From Tausonia pullulans (taxonomy: Eukaryota; Basidiomycota; Tremellomycetes; Cystofilobasidiales; Mrakiaceae), in contig OX637627.1 of NCBI GenBank assembly GCA_951802195.1, positions 744,001-808,000 on the forward strand: a DNA stretch of 64,000 bases, given 5' to 3'. Shown here in pieces: positions 44,891-56,167 of this stretch; position 1 is the stretch's first letter; each line of letters starts with the position of its first letter. The position numbers were made by a program, and so were the translations under genes. Below the pieces are notes generated by a model that was not told where the DNA came from, did no database searches, and worked only from the letters and a program-made list of their open reading frames with translations.

Positions 44891-46735
44891 TCATCGCCTG
44901 CTGTCTCGGTCGCGATCCCGATCCCTGTCATCGCGCCGCCTGTCCCCACCGTATCGGTCGCGGTTGCGGTCCCGGTCATCGCGGTCGTCGTGCCTGTCGC
45001 GGTCCCGCCTAGGAGGATTCCGATCCCGGTGGCCTGCAGAAGAGAAACCACCGTCGCGATCACTATCTCTGTCCTTATCCCTGTTCCTGCTGTCCCTCTC
45101 CCTCCTCGGTGGACTCCGGCTCCTCTCTCTCCTGCGCGGCGGCTCCCCCCCTTTGCTGCTCCCACTGCTCCCAGGAAGGTCGAACACCATCCCCTTGGCG
45201 TACCCATCGTCTCTCCCCCCCACAGGAGGAACCTTCGACGACCGGAGATCGCTGTGTCCTCCAAAGCCCCCACCGCCGCCGCCGCCTCCCCCTCGTCCCC
45301 CGCCGCGACCGCCTCGCCCTCCTCCGCGACCACCACCACCACCGCCGCGACCGGCGGAAGCGGCTGCTGAACCCCAGGTGCCGCCCATCTTGGAAACGGA
45401 CTGGGAGAAGTCAACCCAGATCCGGCGGTCGTCGACGAGGACGTTCTGCATCTTGAAGTAAGCCTGGCGTGGCCGCGTGGGGCGGGTTAGCCTCGCTCTT
45501 CGTTGTCCGCCATCACGCAGATAAGGGTCAGACACCCACCTGTTCAGCCTGCTCGCGCTCGTCAAACTCGATGAACGCATACTGGAGACTGTCGCCCGTC
45601 TTCTTGTCGCGAATGACCTCGCACGACATGATCTTGCCGAACCGCGAGAAGATGAGTTCGAGGTCCTCATCCCTCGTCACCGGATTCAGCTTGCATACGA
45701 AGAGCACGTTCTCGGGAGGCCGGACGTTGGCGAAGGGCAAGTCGCCAATCATCTCGAGCGTGAGGGCTGAGGCGGAAGCGGCTTGGAGACGGGTTTGTTT
45801 CTCGAGATCTTCGGGCGGGAGTGTGGCGAGCGCATCTTCGTTGTCGGCAATGCGCAGGTTGGGGTTGGCATCCGGAATGAGGGTTGGAGAGGAAGGGGGT
45901 ACGACGAGGCCGGGAGGGTCCGGGAAGGGGTCATCTGAGGAGTGGAGGAGGTGGAGAGAGTCAGTAAGGCCAAACGCGTCGAGGAAACGCGTCGCGGCCC
46001 ATCGATCCTCGTCCACAACTGAGAACGAATCGACCAACTCACCGAGGACGACGACATGTCTGATACGAATGTCCTTCAGCGGCCGTCCCTCTTGATCGAC
46101 AAATGCGGCGTTCATCTCGTCCAGGACATCCATTCCCTCGACAACATGCCCGAAGACCGCATGCTTCCCATCGAGGTACTCGACGGGCCCGTCGGCGAGC
46201 GTGATAAAAAACTGAGAGCCACATCCTCCTCCGGATCCAGGGGCAACAGCCATGGAAACGGTGCCCTTGTTGGAGTGCTTGAGCTTGGGAACAATCTTGG
46301 GTGGGAAATAGCGCGGGACCTTGGAGGAGGACGAGGAGTTCTCGGAGGAGACGATGTAGGAGAGGATAGACTCCCCACCTGTGCCGGTGGCGGTGGGGTC
46401 TCCAACTTGGGCGATGAAGTCCTTGGAGACTGGATGTGAGGGAGAAGCGTGAGCACATGACAGGAACGCTTATACGCGCGTTCGCGTGGGCGGCGCGAAG
46501 CAATGGCAAGACGGTCACTCACTGTTGAAGAAGGCGTTCAAATTGTAGTAGTACGCTTTGCACAACTGGGGTTCAAAGGAGACAGGAGAGTGTCAACAGA
46601 AATAACTTGGGAGAATAGGAAGGAGGAATGAGATCATAGTCTGACCTTGAGGAAGTTGGACGAGAGCTCCGGGCACAGCTCCACCTCGAGGTCAATAACG
46701 AGGTCGCCGAGAGACGTCTCGAGGAGGACGCTCAT
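44891..46735 (-). CDS. PPIL4: Cyclophilin-RRM peptidyl-prolyl isomerase (PPIL4/Cyp6 type)
   Basis: A nuclear cyclophilin with an RNA-recognition motif, linked to transcription and splicing. From ATG 46735: [20 protein letters not shown], then after splicing [60 protein letters not shown] and [20 protein letters not shown], a PPIL4-type isomerase domain. The usual catalytic R of FHR is not at its place ([10 protein letters not shown]), as in other PPIL4 proteins, so isomerase activity may be weak. The RRM is [40 protein letters not shown] and [18 protein letters not shown]. The C-terminus is an RGG box ([15 protein letters not shown]) and an RS/RD tail ending DRDRDSRR*. Domain order and length agree with PPIL4. 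Confidence 0.92.
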
Positions 46736-47146
46736 GGTGCTTTGGCAAGAGGGCAAGCGACTACGGCGGCTAAGGGCACGAGGGGATGGTAATGGTTTGA
46801 AGAAGGTCGACGAACAGACAGGGTCGGGGGGCGAGACGGCGTTCATCAACGGTTGTCATGGGTACTCTACCGCCGACTTCATCGGCCTTCAAGAAGAGCC
46901 GGTTCATGTATCGTATTCTTTCAGTTGCTCTCAGAGAATTAGTGTCTTATTTTGCAAGCCGATGCGAAGCAACTCACCGACGCACGCGCGGCCGGGTAAC
47001 CCTCCGGCATCCCACTGACGCGTCCTTTCTCTCACTCAGCCGCCACCAGCCAGCCATCCCTTCCTCTTTCCACTCTCACCAGCACACACGCTCTTACACC
47101 TTCTGCCCCGATCCATACCCTCGCGCCTGAGAGCTCTACTCCTGCC
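46736..47146. promoter_or_regulatory. Divergent promoter of PPIL4 and MIX23
   Basis: This 411-nt interval lies between two divergent ATGs. The plus-strand half (47020-47140) is CT/CA-rich as in fungal leaders. No TATA box is obvious. Confidence 0.45.
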
Positions 47147-48221
47147 ATGGCCTCCTCTGCCTCCTTTTCTTCATCATCGACAGCCATCGGCTCCGAGCAT
47201 ATCTACCACCCTCCAGCGCCGGCGGACCTCCCGATCTCGCCTAGCACCTGCATGGATATATATCTCTTCAAGAGTGAGCCCTGAAGCGAGCTCCTCTGAG
47301 ATCAGTTAATCCATGGGAACACTTGGGCTGACCCCCGGCGGACCACACCTTTCGTTCACGCGACCGGCTGCTTTCAACAGGCGTCATCAAGGAATGGAGG
47401 AAGACTGACGACTCGATCATCGGTGCGCTATCAACCATGGACTCCTCTTCGAGATACGAGCTAATGGGCAAGACATGTGGTCATCGACAGTGCGGATCAA
47501 CCGTTCGGCAGCCATGAACCGGGACGAGGCGAGGAAGGCGGCGGTGTCGGCTTCGCCCGCCTCGGCCAATGATGGGGGCTGCAGCGCCGTATTCAGGGAC
47601 ATGATCGGTGAGTGATGGAGCTTCTGAAAGAAACATAGTAAGAGAGAGATGAGGTTGATCAAGGGCTGGCCGGTGCTGATGTCTCATACGTCACTACCTG
47701 CTTCTGCTCATCAGCTGCCTGGACGAACCGCGCCATGATGCTCAGCTACTGCACGGACGTCGTCGACCGAGTCGCGGCAGCAGCAGCCGCGTCGTCTGCT
47801 GGCCTGCCGAGGCGGGAAGGGGACCTTGCGGGGAAGACATTTGGAACGGACGAGGTCCCGACGATTCGGGCAGGGACAAGGGACGTAGGTCGATCTGAGG
47901 CGGAGGTCCTTGTGAGTTTAGGAGTCAACCGAGGAAACAAACTGATCGACAGGCTGAAGAGACAAGGGTGACTTTGTAGCAGCAGCGCTATGTGAACGAA
48001 CGCGCTGTCGAGGCGATCGTACGCCAGCGGTCCCTCGCAGGTGTGTTTGTCGGTCTGTTGCAGCTCCTCTCCCTTCCCAGTTGACCCATCTTTTGGCAGC
48101 CTTCAAGTCCCGCTGTCCCTTCTTCCAGCCACCTCCGGAGGGCACCGAGGGCGCCAAGTGGTGGTCCGGCGCCGAGGACGGGTCCATTGGAGTTCCCAAG
48201 CTGCCCAACGCGCGGCAGTGA
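47147..48221 (+). CDS. MIX23: Mix23/CCDC58 mitochondrial intermembrane-space protein
   Basis: From ATG 47147: MASSASFSSSSTAIGSEHIY, CMDIYLFKSVIKEWRKTDDS, then IVRINRSAAMNRDEARKAA, GGCSAVFRDMIAAWTNRAMM, LSYCTDVVDR, QQRYVNERAVEAIVRQRSLA and AFKSRCPFFQPP. The paired cysteine positions (C...F...R..DD.I...LN and C..F......W..R...L.YC) and the VExIVRxRxLxxFxSRCxFFxPP end match the CCDC58 family. In yeast Mix23 is imported by the Mia40 disulfide relay and supports the TIM22 pathway. Five or so introns. An extra C-terminal tail (EGAKWWSGAEDGSIGV...NARQ*) extends beyond the usual end. It stops 60 nt from the end of convergent EFL1. Confidence 0.8.
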
Positions 48222-48281
48222 TGACGAGCGGATTGCAATGGCTGCTTTCCAGACAGACAAGTGGGGCATTGTATCTTCTCT

Positions 48282-51200
48282 CTACCGCTTGAGTGTCCGC
48301 TGCTTCTCGGCAAATGCAACAATCTTACGCTCGACGAACATGCCCTTGCGCGTTCGAACTCCGTCGACGTAGCCCCTGGCGACGTTGGCGCGCTCGGCGA
48401 GGACACCGAGATCCTCGAGCTCCTCCTCTGCAGTTATCGAAGAGGAAAGTCAATTGAGACGTTGTCGGAGGAGGGAGAAAAGAGAGGACAGGACGCACCC
48501 GTCGTGGGTACCCAGAAGGGGTCCTGATCGAGCATTTCGTATCCGCTGAACACGAGTTGGGGGCTCGCCGCGCCGGAGGATCGCTTCCGGATCTCTGTGA
48601 GGACACGCACGAGGCTCAGCCAGCAGTCAGGCACTTGCCACAACAAGAGAGACGCACCGTCGGCGAATCCGAAACTCTCAATGACCGGGAGGAGGGCTCG
48701 AATAGTGAAGAACGAGGTACCCTCCTTCATCTCCTCCGAAACGATCTTGCCTCGTCGACGGGCCACGACACCATATACTTTTCCAAGGACCTCAGCTGGC
48801 GATTCCGATCAATTTGTGTTAGGCATGCTCAGTGGGGAGGAGAACAAGGAGAAAAGGAGAACGCACTCGAAGTCTGGATGTCACAGGTATACATTGCGAG
48901 CATGATCCGCGGCGACCAGTCAAGGAGACCTGCCCGGCAGGCATCCTTGACGGACGAGATGAGCGAACCGGTGGCTTGAGCGAGCTTGGAGCGGACTGAT
49001 GGCGAGAACAGATCAGTGAGCGCCTATTCTCTCCATTATACCAGCATCAGGGACGAATAAGCAGACACTCACGGCTCTCACGCTCCTCAAGCGAGCCAGC
49101 ATCGACATTTTCAACAAAGTACGCCATACCGACGACGGGCTCACCACAAAGCGGACCCTGGAAGGTCGCGATCTGGAAGCCCGTCTCAATCGAGTCATCA
49201 AAGTCGCGGAGGAGCCGATCATCCAATCGCTGGTCCGCGTCCTCGTTCCCCGCAGCATCATCGGCGGTGGCCGGAGTCGCAGAGTCGGAGAGGGAGAGTC
49301 GGTCGAGGGGGGTTTCGGGGCCAAGAGAGGAAGCGGAGGACTGGACAGTGGCCTCGTATCGCTTCCGCAGGCTGCGCAAGGAGTAGGAGCGAAAGGGTTG
49401 AGCGATAGAGGGGAAAGCAAAGAGGGTCAACAGGAGCTACTTACGACTTGACAGCGCTGTCCGACCGGTCGATGAGCAAGTTGGGTCCGACCCTCTTGGG
49501 TCCAAACGCCCAGATCTGGTCGGCCATACCGACCCAGTCCCTCCCAGCGTCTTTGCAGACGTTTTCAAGAGCCTCCCAAAACTCCTCCGGCTTGGCCTCG
49601 CGCGCACCCTCCTCGTCTCCTCCACCGGCGGTCGTAAGCTGCTTCGAGGCGACCTGGCTTTCGATAGACTCATCCTCATCGACAGCGCGTCGGCGGTCCG
49701 GCTGGATGCGACGCATCGTCGAGGTGTTGGCTTGGAGGAACGAGGTGATGGAGCGAGGGAGGGGGACGGCCCGAATGGTGAAGTTGACGAGTGAGTTGGA
49801 AGAGGAGCCGTGAATCGTGCCACGGGGAGCACCGGCCGTCTTGGGCGGGGCCATGTCAACTCCCTTGACGGCCGTCTCTCGGAAGGGAACGATGGGCTTC
49901 GAAGCCTGGATCTCAATCTTGGCGAATCGCTCCCGGAGGTCCTTTAAGCAACGCTGGAAGAAAAACACATTGAAGTCAGACGAGGTGAACGCCAGCGGTG
50001 AAGGACAGCTAGCTCGCTCACTTCGAGATGAAGCTCTCCAGCGGTGAGGATGACATGCTCGCCCGTTTCCTGGATGAGAGTCTCGACACAAGGGTCTGCT
50101 TGATTGAGAAGGCGGAGACCCTCGACGAGCTTCGGGAGTTCCGATGGGTTTTTCGGCTCAAGCGCGACACGGACAATGGGAGGGGTCTGATGTGGGGCAT
50201 GGCGCAATCGTCGTCAGCCAGATGAGACGAAGAGAAAAGGGCACAACAAGAGGAACACGTACAGCCATGATGACTCCCGCCAGGTTGACAAAGCTCGCCT
50301 GGAGCTCCTCATCCGTCTCCTTGCCCGAGACACCCCCGCCAGAAGTCGAGCAGAGTGTAGCGTTGCGCCAGACCTTGCCCTCAAGACCACCAATCGCGAA
50401 AACATTGCCCGCGGGAACGGTCTCAACCGCGACAAGGTCCCGACCCATCATCATGTAGAGACGCTCGATTTCGACCTTGGTAATGAACTTGGCGTTCGCT
50501 GGGTGCGATGGAGGGAGCGCGTTGTTGTACTTAGGGAGCAGGCAGTATAGCGTCGTCCCGACGTTGAGCGTGCCGGAGTAGAGGCGGGCAAAACCCATGA
50601 GGGCTTCGGAGGAGAGAGCAGCGTCCGATTCGGCAGGTGCCACGGCGGGCTTCGCTAGAGAAGGCTGACCGACCGAGACAAAGGAAAGCGAGGGAGCGGC
50701 GTCACCGTCCTCAGCAGACGCCTGTGACGCAGGAATAGGAACGCCGTCGACCGCCCGCTGACCGCCAATCTTGCCGTCCGCTCCGAGCCCAATGAGCCCC
50801 TCGGCGTCAAGCTGTCGTTCACGCTCCTTCTCCGCCGCCCGACGCTCGCGCTCGATCCGGGCCTTTTCCCGCATGTCATCCGCCGTCTCGAGTTTGACGC
50901 GATTCTCTGGCAGCTCAGATCGCTTGACAGCGAACATCTTGCTAATGTAGCAGACGATGCCAGCCTCGGGTGTCGGGTCGCACGAATAAAGGTCGCGCTC
51001 GAGTTTGTTCGTTGGGAGGAGCGTTGTCGCGGTCGCATAGGCTTCCGGGTGGAGCATCTTAGGGACCCGGATTGACTGGGCAATCTGCGGCGGCGGGATG
51101 ATCTCAACCACTGTTTGGAAAGTTGTGGTTGCGAGCGGGAGCCATTGAGACATGATGAGAGAGAGGAGCGTCCGATACTCCTTGGTCTTCATGTCGCGCG

Positions 51201-52874
51201 GGAGAATCTTGACGTTAAGCGATGCGACGATCTTGGCAATGTTCTCAGCGTGACTAATGAGGCAATGTCAATGAGGACTGGAAGACAAGGAGAGACGCAT
51301 TATGACGCTCGTCGACTTACTGGTTGATCATAACCGTGTCGTAGACCCGCCAGATATTCTCCAGCACAAACTGGACGAACATGGGCTTGAGCGACCGACC
51401 ATTGAGCTTCTTGTGGCTTACAACACGCTTCGTCTTTGGGTCGAGGTAGTAGTCGCCCCAGAGCACCCTCCGGAGCTTGCTCTGCTCAATCTTGAGCTTA
51501 TCCGCATAGAGTTGGGCAAACTTGCCGACCCGGAACGCCCAGCCGTCGATGGCACTCGCGAAGATGACGTTCCCTCGCTCGGGCGCAAAGTAGATGTCCT
51601 CGTCGTCCTTCTCCTCGTACTCGTGGCCGTCGTCGTCCTCTGGAACAGTGGCGGGCGACTCGGTGCCACCAGCTGGTGTCGTTGGGGTCGTTGCACCCGA
51701 TTCAAACTCGCCCGCGGCAGCCTCCCTGCGAGCAGCCATGCGCTTTTCACGTTCCTCGCGCCATCGGAGGTCGTCCTCCATGCGATCCGAGGCGTAAAAG
51801 CCACCCATGATGGCGTTGACACCCTCGATGAGCTGGGACAGGTGATGGTAGGCCTCCGACGGGGAGAGCCTGAGCTCCGTGATGAGACGGTCGACCTTGT
51901 TGATGACGAGCACGGGTCGGAGACGGTCGACCCAGGCCTGGCGGAGGACGGTGATGGTCTAGAGAGCCAGAGTCAGTTAGGTGTTAGTTGCCTGTCCTGA
52001 GGCAACTCTCATACCTGAGTGCAGACACCCTCGACCGAGTCAACGAGCACCAGAGCTCCATCGCAGAGACGGGAGGCGGTAGAGACCTCGCTGGAGAAGT
52101 CAACGTGTCCGGGCGTGTCGATGAGCTGCGAGAACCGCCTGTCAGCACACGACGCGCGCGCGCACTTCCACCGCTGATACGAGCAAGGCGAACACTCACG
52201 TTGATCATGAAGTCCTGGGGAGTCACAACTGCAAAGCGGGGTCAGCGACGGCAGCTCCGGATCAGCAAACAGACTGGGCGCATGGAGTAAAGGAAACCTG
52301 GAACGGCCCGACCGCAAGACGAGGAAAGACGTTCTAGCAGGTCTTCTCACTGGAGCCCTGGAGCCCAGACGAGCGCAAAGCAATAAGAATGGCCTTCCAG
52401 TACGATAACATGGGGTGAGGGGCCTCGAGAGCCTTCCACGGCTTCCCTTGCTGTCGGGAATGTCAAGCCCAAGTTTCGCCCTCCTCGGCTGCCCCCATTT
52501 TCCCACTGCTCCCTGCTCCGGTTATACCACTCTAAAGAGCCAGGACTCACCTCCTTCCCGCCGCTTCATCATGCGGAAGCCAAGGCTGACGGCGCTGCTC
52601 TCCATCGTGATCCCCCGCTCGACCTCATCCTCGCGCGAGTCGAGAAACCGGAGGCTTCCCGCGAGACGGCTCGAGATGATGTTGTTGGCTGAGAGGAGGG
52701 AATCACAATAGGACGTTTTGCCTGAGTACACAAGTTGATTGCTGTGTCAGATGGGTAGGGAAAGAGACAGGGGAGGGGTTGAATAGGGAGCAGCGGCAAC
52801 GGACCGTGGTCGACGTGGGCGATGACGCAGATCGACCGGACGTTCGACTGCGACTGGAAGGCTTTCGTCGACAT
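48282..52874 (-). CDS. EFL1: Ribosome assembly GTPase EFL1 (Ria1)
   Basis: Cytoplasmic EF-2-like GTPase that, with Sdo1/SBDS, releases Tif6 from 60S subunits. From ATG 52874: [37 protein letters not shown] (an intron splits the P-loop), [54 protein letters not shown] and [18 protein letters not shown] (G1-G4). The EFL1-specific insertion follows [15 protein letters not shown] with a long charged helix. Domain II contains [20 protein letters not shown], then [20 protein letters not shown] and [20 protein letters not shown]. Domain IV carries [15 protein letters not shown] and AGPLCGEPV-type motifs ([15 protein letters not shown]), and the C-terminal EF-G fold includes [13 protein letters not shown] and [11 protein letters not shown]. 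Elongation factor 2 lacks the acidic insert at 51590-51730, supporting EFL1. Complete, about ten introns. Confidence 0.92.
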
Positions 52875-53629
52875 GGCGTTTCCGGGAAAGGGCGTCGTTT
52901 TGTGTTGTGAGAAAGGAGAGAAGGAGCCCAGGAATCAACCGGAGTGGGTACCGGGAAGTAGAGAATGGGAGTAGTGGACGTTTGGAAGCAGAACCCTTGG
53001 AACGTGTCAGTCAGCGAGAAAGACGCGAGGCGCGGCTCGCGCCCTTCCTCTCTTGACAACCGCGGCTCTACCCGGTCTGACTCGATACGGAGGGGGAAAG
53101 AGGCATAACAGTCTGGTTCGTTTGTTGATGAGTACGGTTGATCATTACTAAGAGAGTGAGCAATGGTGGGAGGAAAATACACAAATGTGATAAAGGGAGG
53201 ATGGGTGATTGTCAGGATCCCGCGTCTCCGCCATCTCGGCTCTGCCTGCGCTTGGCCACTTCCGGGCCTACACTCCTGCGCCTGCGACCTCGTCTTTTCA
53301 CTTGGCGTGCTTCGAGCGATCTACGCGGTTCGCATGCGAAACCTCTTTCTTGCTTGCTCCGCGTGATCCTTCCCCCTCTTGTTCCCTCATGCCATACTCC
53401 CTTGATTTCTCATTTCCTTCGTCCTCTGCATTGTCTACGCCCCTCGCCCACAAAATGCTCCTCAGTTCATTATATTCTGCACCCTAATTACCAATTGCAC
53501 TCGATAAACCTACCCAAGACCTCGAAGCGAGCCCGTTTCACCCCTCTACCGACACTCATCTCCTCAGCCTCGACCCTTGGGCCGATGCTAACATCGATCT
53601 ACTTCATCTTGTGATGGATGTGCGCGGAC
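52875..53629. other. Interval upstream of EFL1 / downstream of the BIM1-like gene
   Basis: Contains the EFL1 promoter (right of 52874). The plus-strand frame at 53138-53614 starts with TTG and has no motifs, so it is not called. Confidence 0.45.
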
Positions 53630-54795
53630 TTAAGCCTTGCGCTCCGTCGAGTACGGCTTGTGGAGCGAGCCCTGGATAAAGGAAGCGTCAGCCCGTTGCC
53701 CCGCACCCAGGAGGGCCAACCATTGGGGCACCCACGCTAGAGTTGGACTCAAAGTCCGTGCCGGCAGCGCTGGCGGTCTGAGCCGAGTGGCCGGTGGTCT
53801 TCGCAGCGGCGGCCTTCTTCTTGGAACCGAAGGCGACGAGACCGAAGAACCAGGCGGCGAGACCGAGGAGGGCGAAGACGCCAATGGTGACACCGGCGCC
53901 GATTCCACCAGCAGCGGCCTTAGAGATGGCTGGAGGTCCAGGGGAAGGAAGTCAGAGGACTGAGGAAGACCAGGAGAAAGAGGAGCGACTCACCATCGTC
54001 CTTCGCGACAGCCTTGGTGCTGGCAGTGCTAGCCGAAGCGGAAGCCGAGGCGTTGATGCAGGTGCCGTTCCATGTGTAGTCAGCCGGCTCAACAAGGCGG
54101 ACATCGGCGCACGAGAAGTAGGTCTTCGCGTTGGCTCCCTCGCCGAGGTACTCGAGCTGGATGGTGATCTCCTGGCCTGCAAAAGTGGAAGCAAGCGTCA
54201 GTAAGAGGATGAGGATGAGGAAATGAACGGAAACGAAAACTTGCCGGCAGTCAGGTTGAAGTCAGTGGCGAAGTTGGGGGCCGGCATGCACGAGTGACCG
54301 AGCTGGTCGCCACCGGAGAGCGTGTTCATCATCGGTTTGAACTGCTCGTCGGTGGTGGGAGAGGAAAGGGTAGAGAAGCCGAACTGGAGGAAGTAGGCCT
54401 CGTCGGTGGTGAGGATGGAGAACTTGCCGCCGCCTTGGGAGTGGTTGTAAGCAATTCTACATCTTTGGGCGGGCGGACAGATGGACACGGCTCACTGAGA
54501 GGGAAGTCGGTGCGAGTCCCGGACTGAGCAGCGCCACCACAGGGGGAGACGCCGACGGTCTGGTTGTTGAAGGTACGAGAAGTCTAGAGAAATAGTGGAA
54601 AGAAGGGAGAGACATCAGGCGGTCGGTCAAGGGAGGAAAATGGGCCTGCCTGGGACTTACGGGGTGCCTCAGGCTAGCGACAGGGTAGCTGGCGAGACTG
54701 ATCGACGAGTGGTCGAAGCGCTTGTCGACAGCAACCGGTGCGGCAAGGGCGAGTCCACAGACCGAGGCGAGGGTGAGGAGAGAGGCAGCGTACAT
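53630..54795 (-). CDS. Copper acquisition factor BIM1-like (LPMO-like X325) surface protein
   Basis: From ATG 54795: signal peptide MYAASLLTLASVCGLALA, then APVAVDKR (a Kex2-type KR site), FDHSSISLASYPVASLRHP and, after splicing, TSRTFNNQTVGVSPCGGAAQ, TDFPLSGGKFSI, FLQFGFSTLSSPTTDEQFKP, GGDQLGHSCMPAPNFATDFN, TAGQEITIQLEYLGEG and TYFSCADVRLVEPADYTW. P..SR...PCGG...R..FPLSGG and a late CAD(V/I)xL strand define the Bim1/X325 family, extracellular copper-binding LPMO-like proteins. A Ser/Ala-rich stalk and a membrane helix (GIGAGVTIGVFALLGLAAWF) anchor it; many relatives carry a GPI anchor instead. The mature N-terminus does not begin with His. A last intron gives the C-terminus GSLHKPYSTERKA*. 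Confidence 0.78.
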
Positions 54796-54885
54796 GGCTC
54801 GCAATGTGGAGATCTCGTGAGAAAGAGGAGGAGGAGAGATGTGGTAGTGGTCTGGAAGGAGACTCGGAAAACGACGTTCGGACAC

Positions 54886-54893
54886 CTTTTATA
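54886..54893 (-). promoter_or_regulatory. TATA box of the BIM1-like gene
   Basis: On the minus strand the sequence reads TATAAAAG, a full TATA consensus, 91 nt upstream of the ATG at 54795. It is the clearest core-promoter element in the window and suggests a short leader and regulated or strong expression. Confidence 0.6.
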
Positions 54894-56167
54894 CCGCAAA
54901 AGAGCAGAGCAGAAAAGGTGGGCGGAGCGGGAGCGGAAGACGAAAGAAAGCGGGGTCAAGGTGAATAAGATCCATCGCAAGCAAAGCGCGACAGATTACA
55001 AGGTCTGATCAAATCAGATTGGGAGATATCTTGGCATGATGGGGTGGCTGCGTGCGTGTCCATGCGTTGACGAAAGACCCGACCGACCGACTTGTCCCAA
55101 GAAAATGCCGAGAGCAAGACGGATCGGCCGACTCCCCGCCGAATGGAAGATCCTCCAACCGAAAAGCGATCTGCAGCGCCAACAACCGCAGTATGGGGGG
55201 AGAGGGGGGCGGGGGGCAGAAAGGAGATACAGACCATGTGGCAGGATGAGACTAGAGCCGGAGCGAAGGGGGGGGGGGGGGTGGGGGAGCAAGCTCGACC
55301 GTCGACCCGCGCGCGCTCCAGACAAAAAGCGACTCGAATCTGTAAACGAGGCGTCGCCCGGACGAGGCGTTTGTCTCTTCATCTCTGGATCAAGCCACTC
55401 CGCTTTCGCGAGGGAGTCTTGTGACGCCATCTGAGCAGCGGGACGAAGATCGGCAGCTTGTTGCCATATCGCCCGCCAAGCTAAGAGACAACTAGGTTAA
55501 CGTGGGATAAGGCACATTGCGGAGAAGAGAAGAATCGGGGTACAGGCCAATGCCAAACTGACTGCGAGCTGGTGGAGGACATACGGATGCTTTGTTAGCA
55601 CGAGGTCTGCTGGGCCGCGGGCCGGTGGTAGCAGCAGTGTGCCCCCCCCCCCCGTAGTATCCCCCCCCCCCCCCCCCCGGTTGACCCGCCGACGAGAGAG
55701 AGCGGCCGATTCTCTTCAGAACCTGTTCCTCTGAGAGTAATAGGAATATAACGGAAAAGGACTCCAAGCCGTGGACTGAAGAACATTAAGCAGGTTGTGC
55801 ACCATAGAACATGCTGATAGACAGGCACAAGCCCAGAGACGTTGCCATCGGGCAGACAGGCACAAGCCGAGAGACAGCGCGCGCGCGAGAGACGGCCCTG
55901 GAGGTCGGGGAAAGGTGTTGGATCAGACCGGCGTTGGGCGTGTGGGCAGCGAAATGTCCCCATGAAAGAGCAAGATGATGGTTGGTCGAAGCCCATAGGT
56001 CTCACGGTCGCGCTGGCGTACGTCAATTGGTCGCCCCGCGCGTTGCGAGGGCAGCAGAACGCAGAATTCTTGAGGACAGGCAGAGGCAGCGTCCCCTTCT
56101 CTTTCGACCACCACTCTCGCCTCAGGCCACCCCCACCCACCCCACACCTCTCCCTCTCCTCCCCAAA
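54894..56167. other. Long divergent intergenic region with G and C homopolymers
   Basis: About 1.3 kb between the BIM1-like gene (-) and ARB1 (+). It holds poly-G at 55268-55281 (14 nt), poly-C of 12 nt (55642-55653) and of 18 nt (55661-55678). Long frames crossing it are unsupported. The last 120 nt are CT/CA-rich and lead to the ARB1 ATG in a CCAAAATGG context. Confidence 0.5.

Noticed and set aside
44804-45461. Two long plus-strand frames over the PPIL4 RGG/RS tail
   Set aside because: Antisense of Arg/Gly/Asp codons; pure low complexity.
53138-53614. 158-codon plus-strand frame between EFL1 and the BIM1-like gene
   Set aside because: No ATG start and no recognisable motifs.
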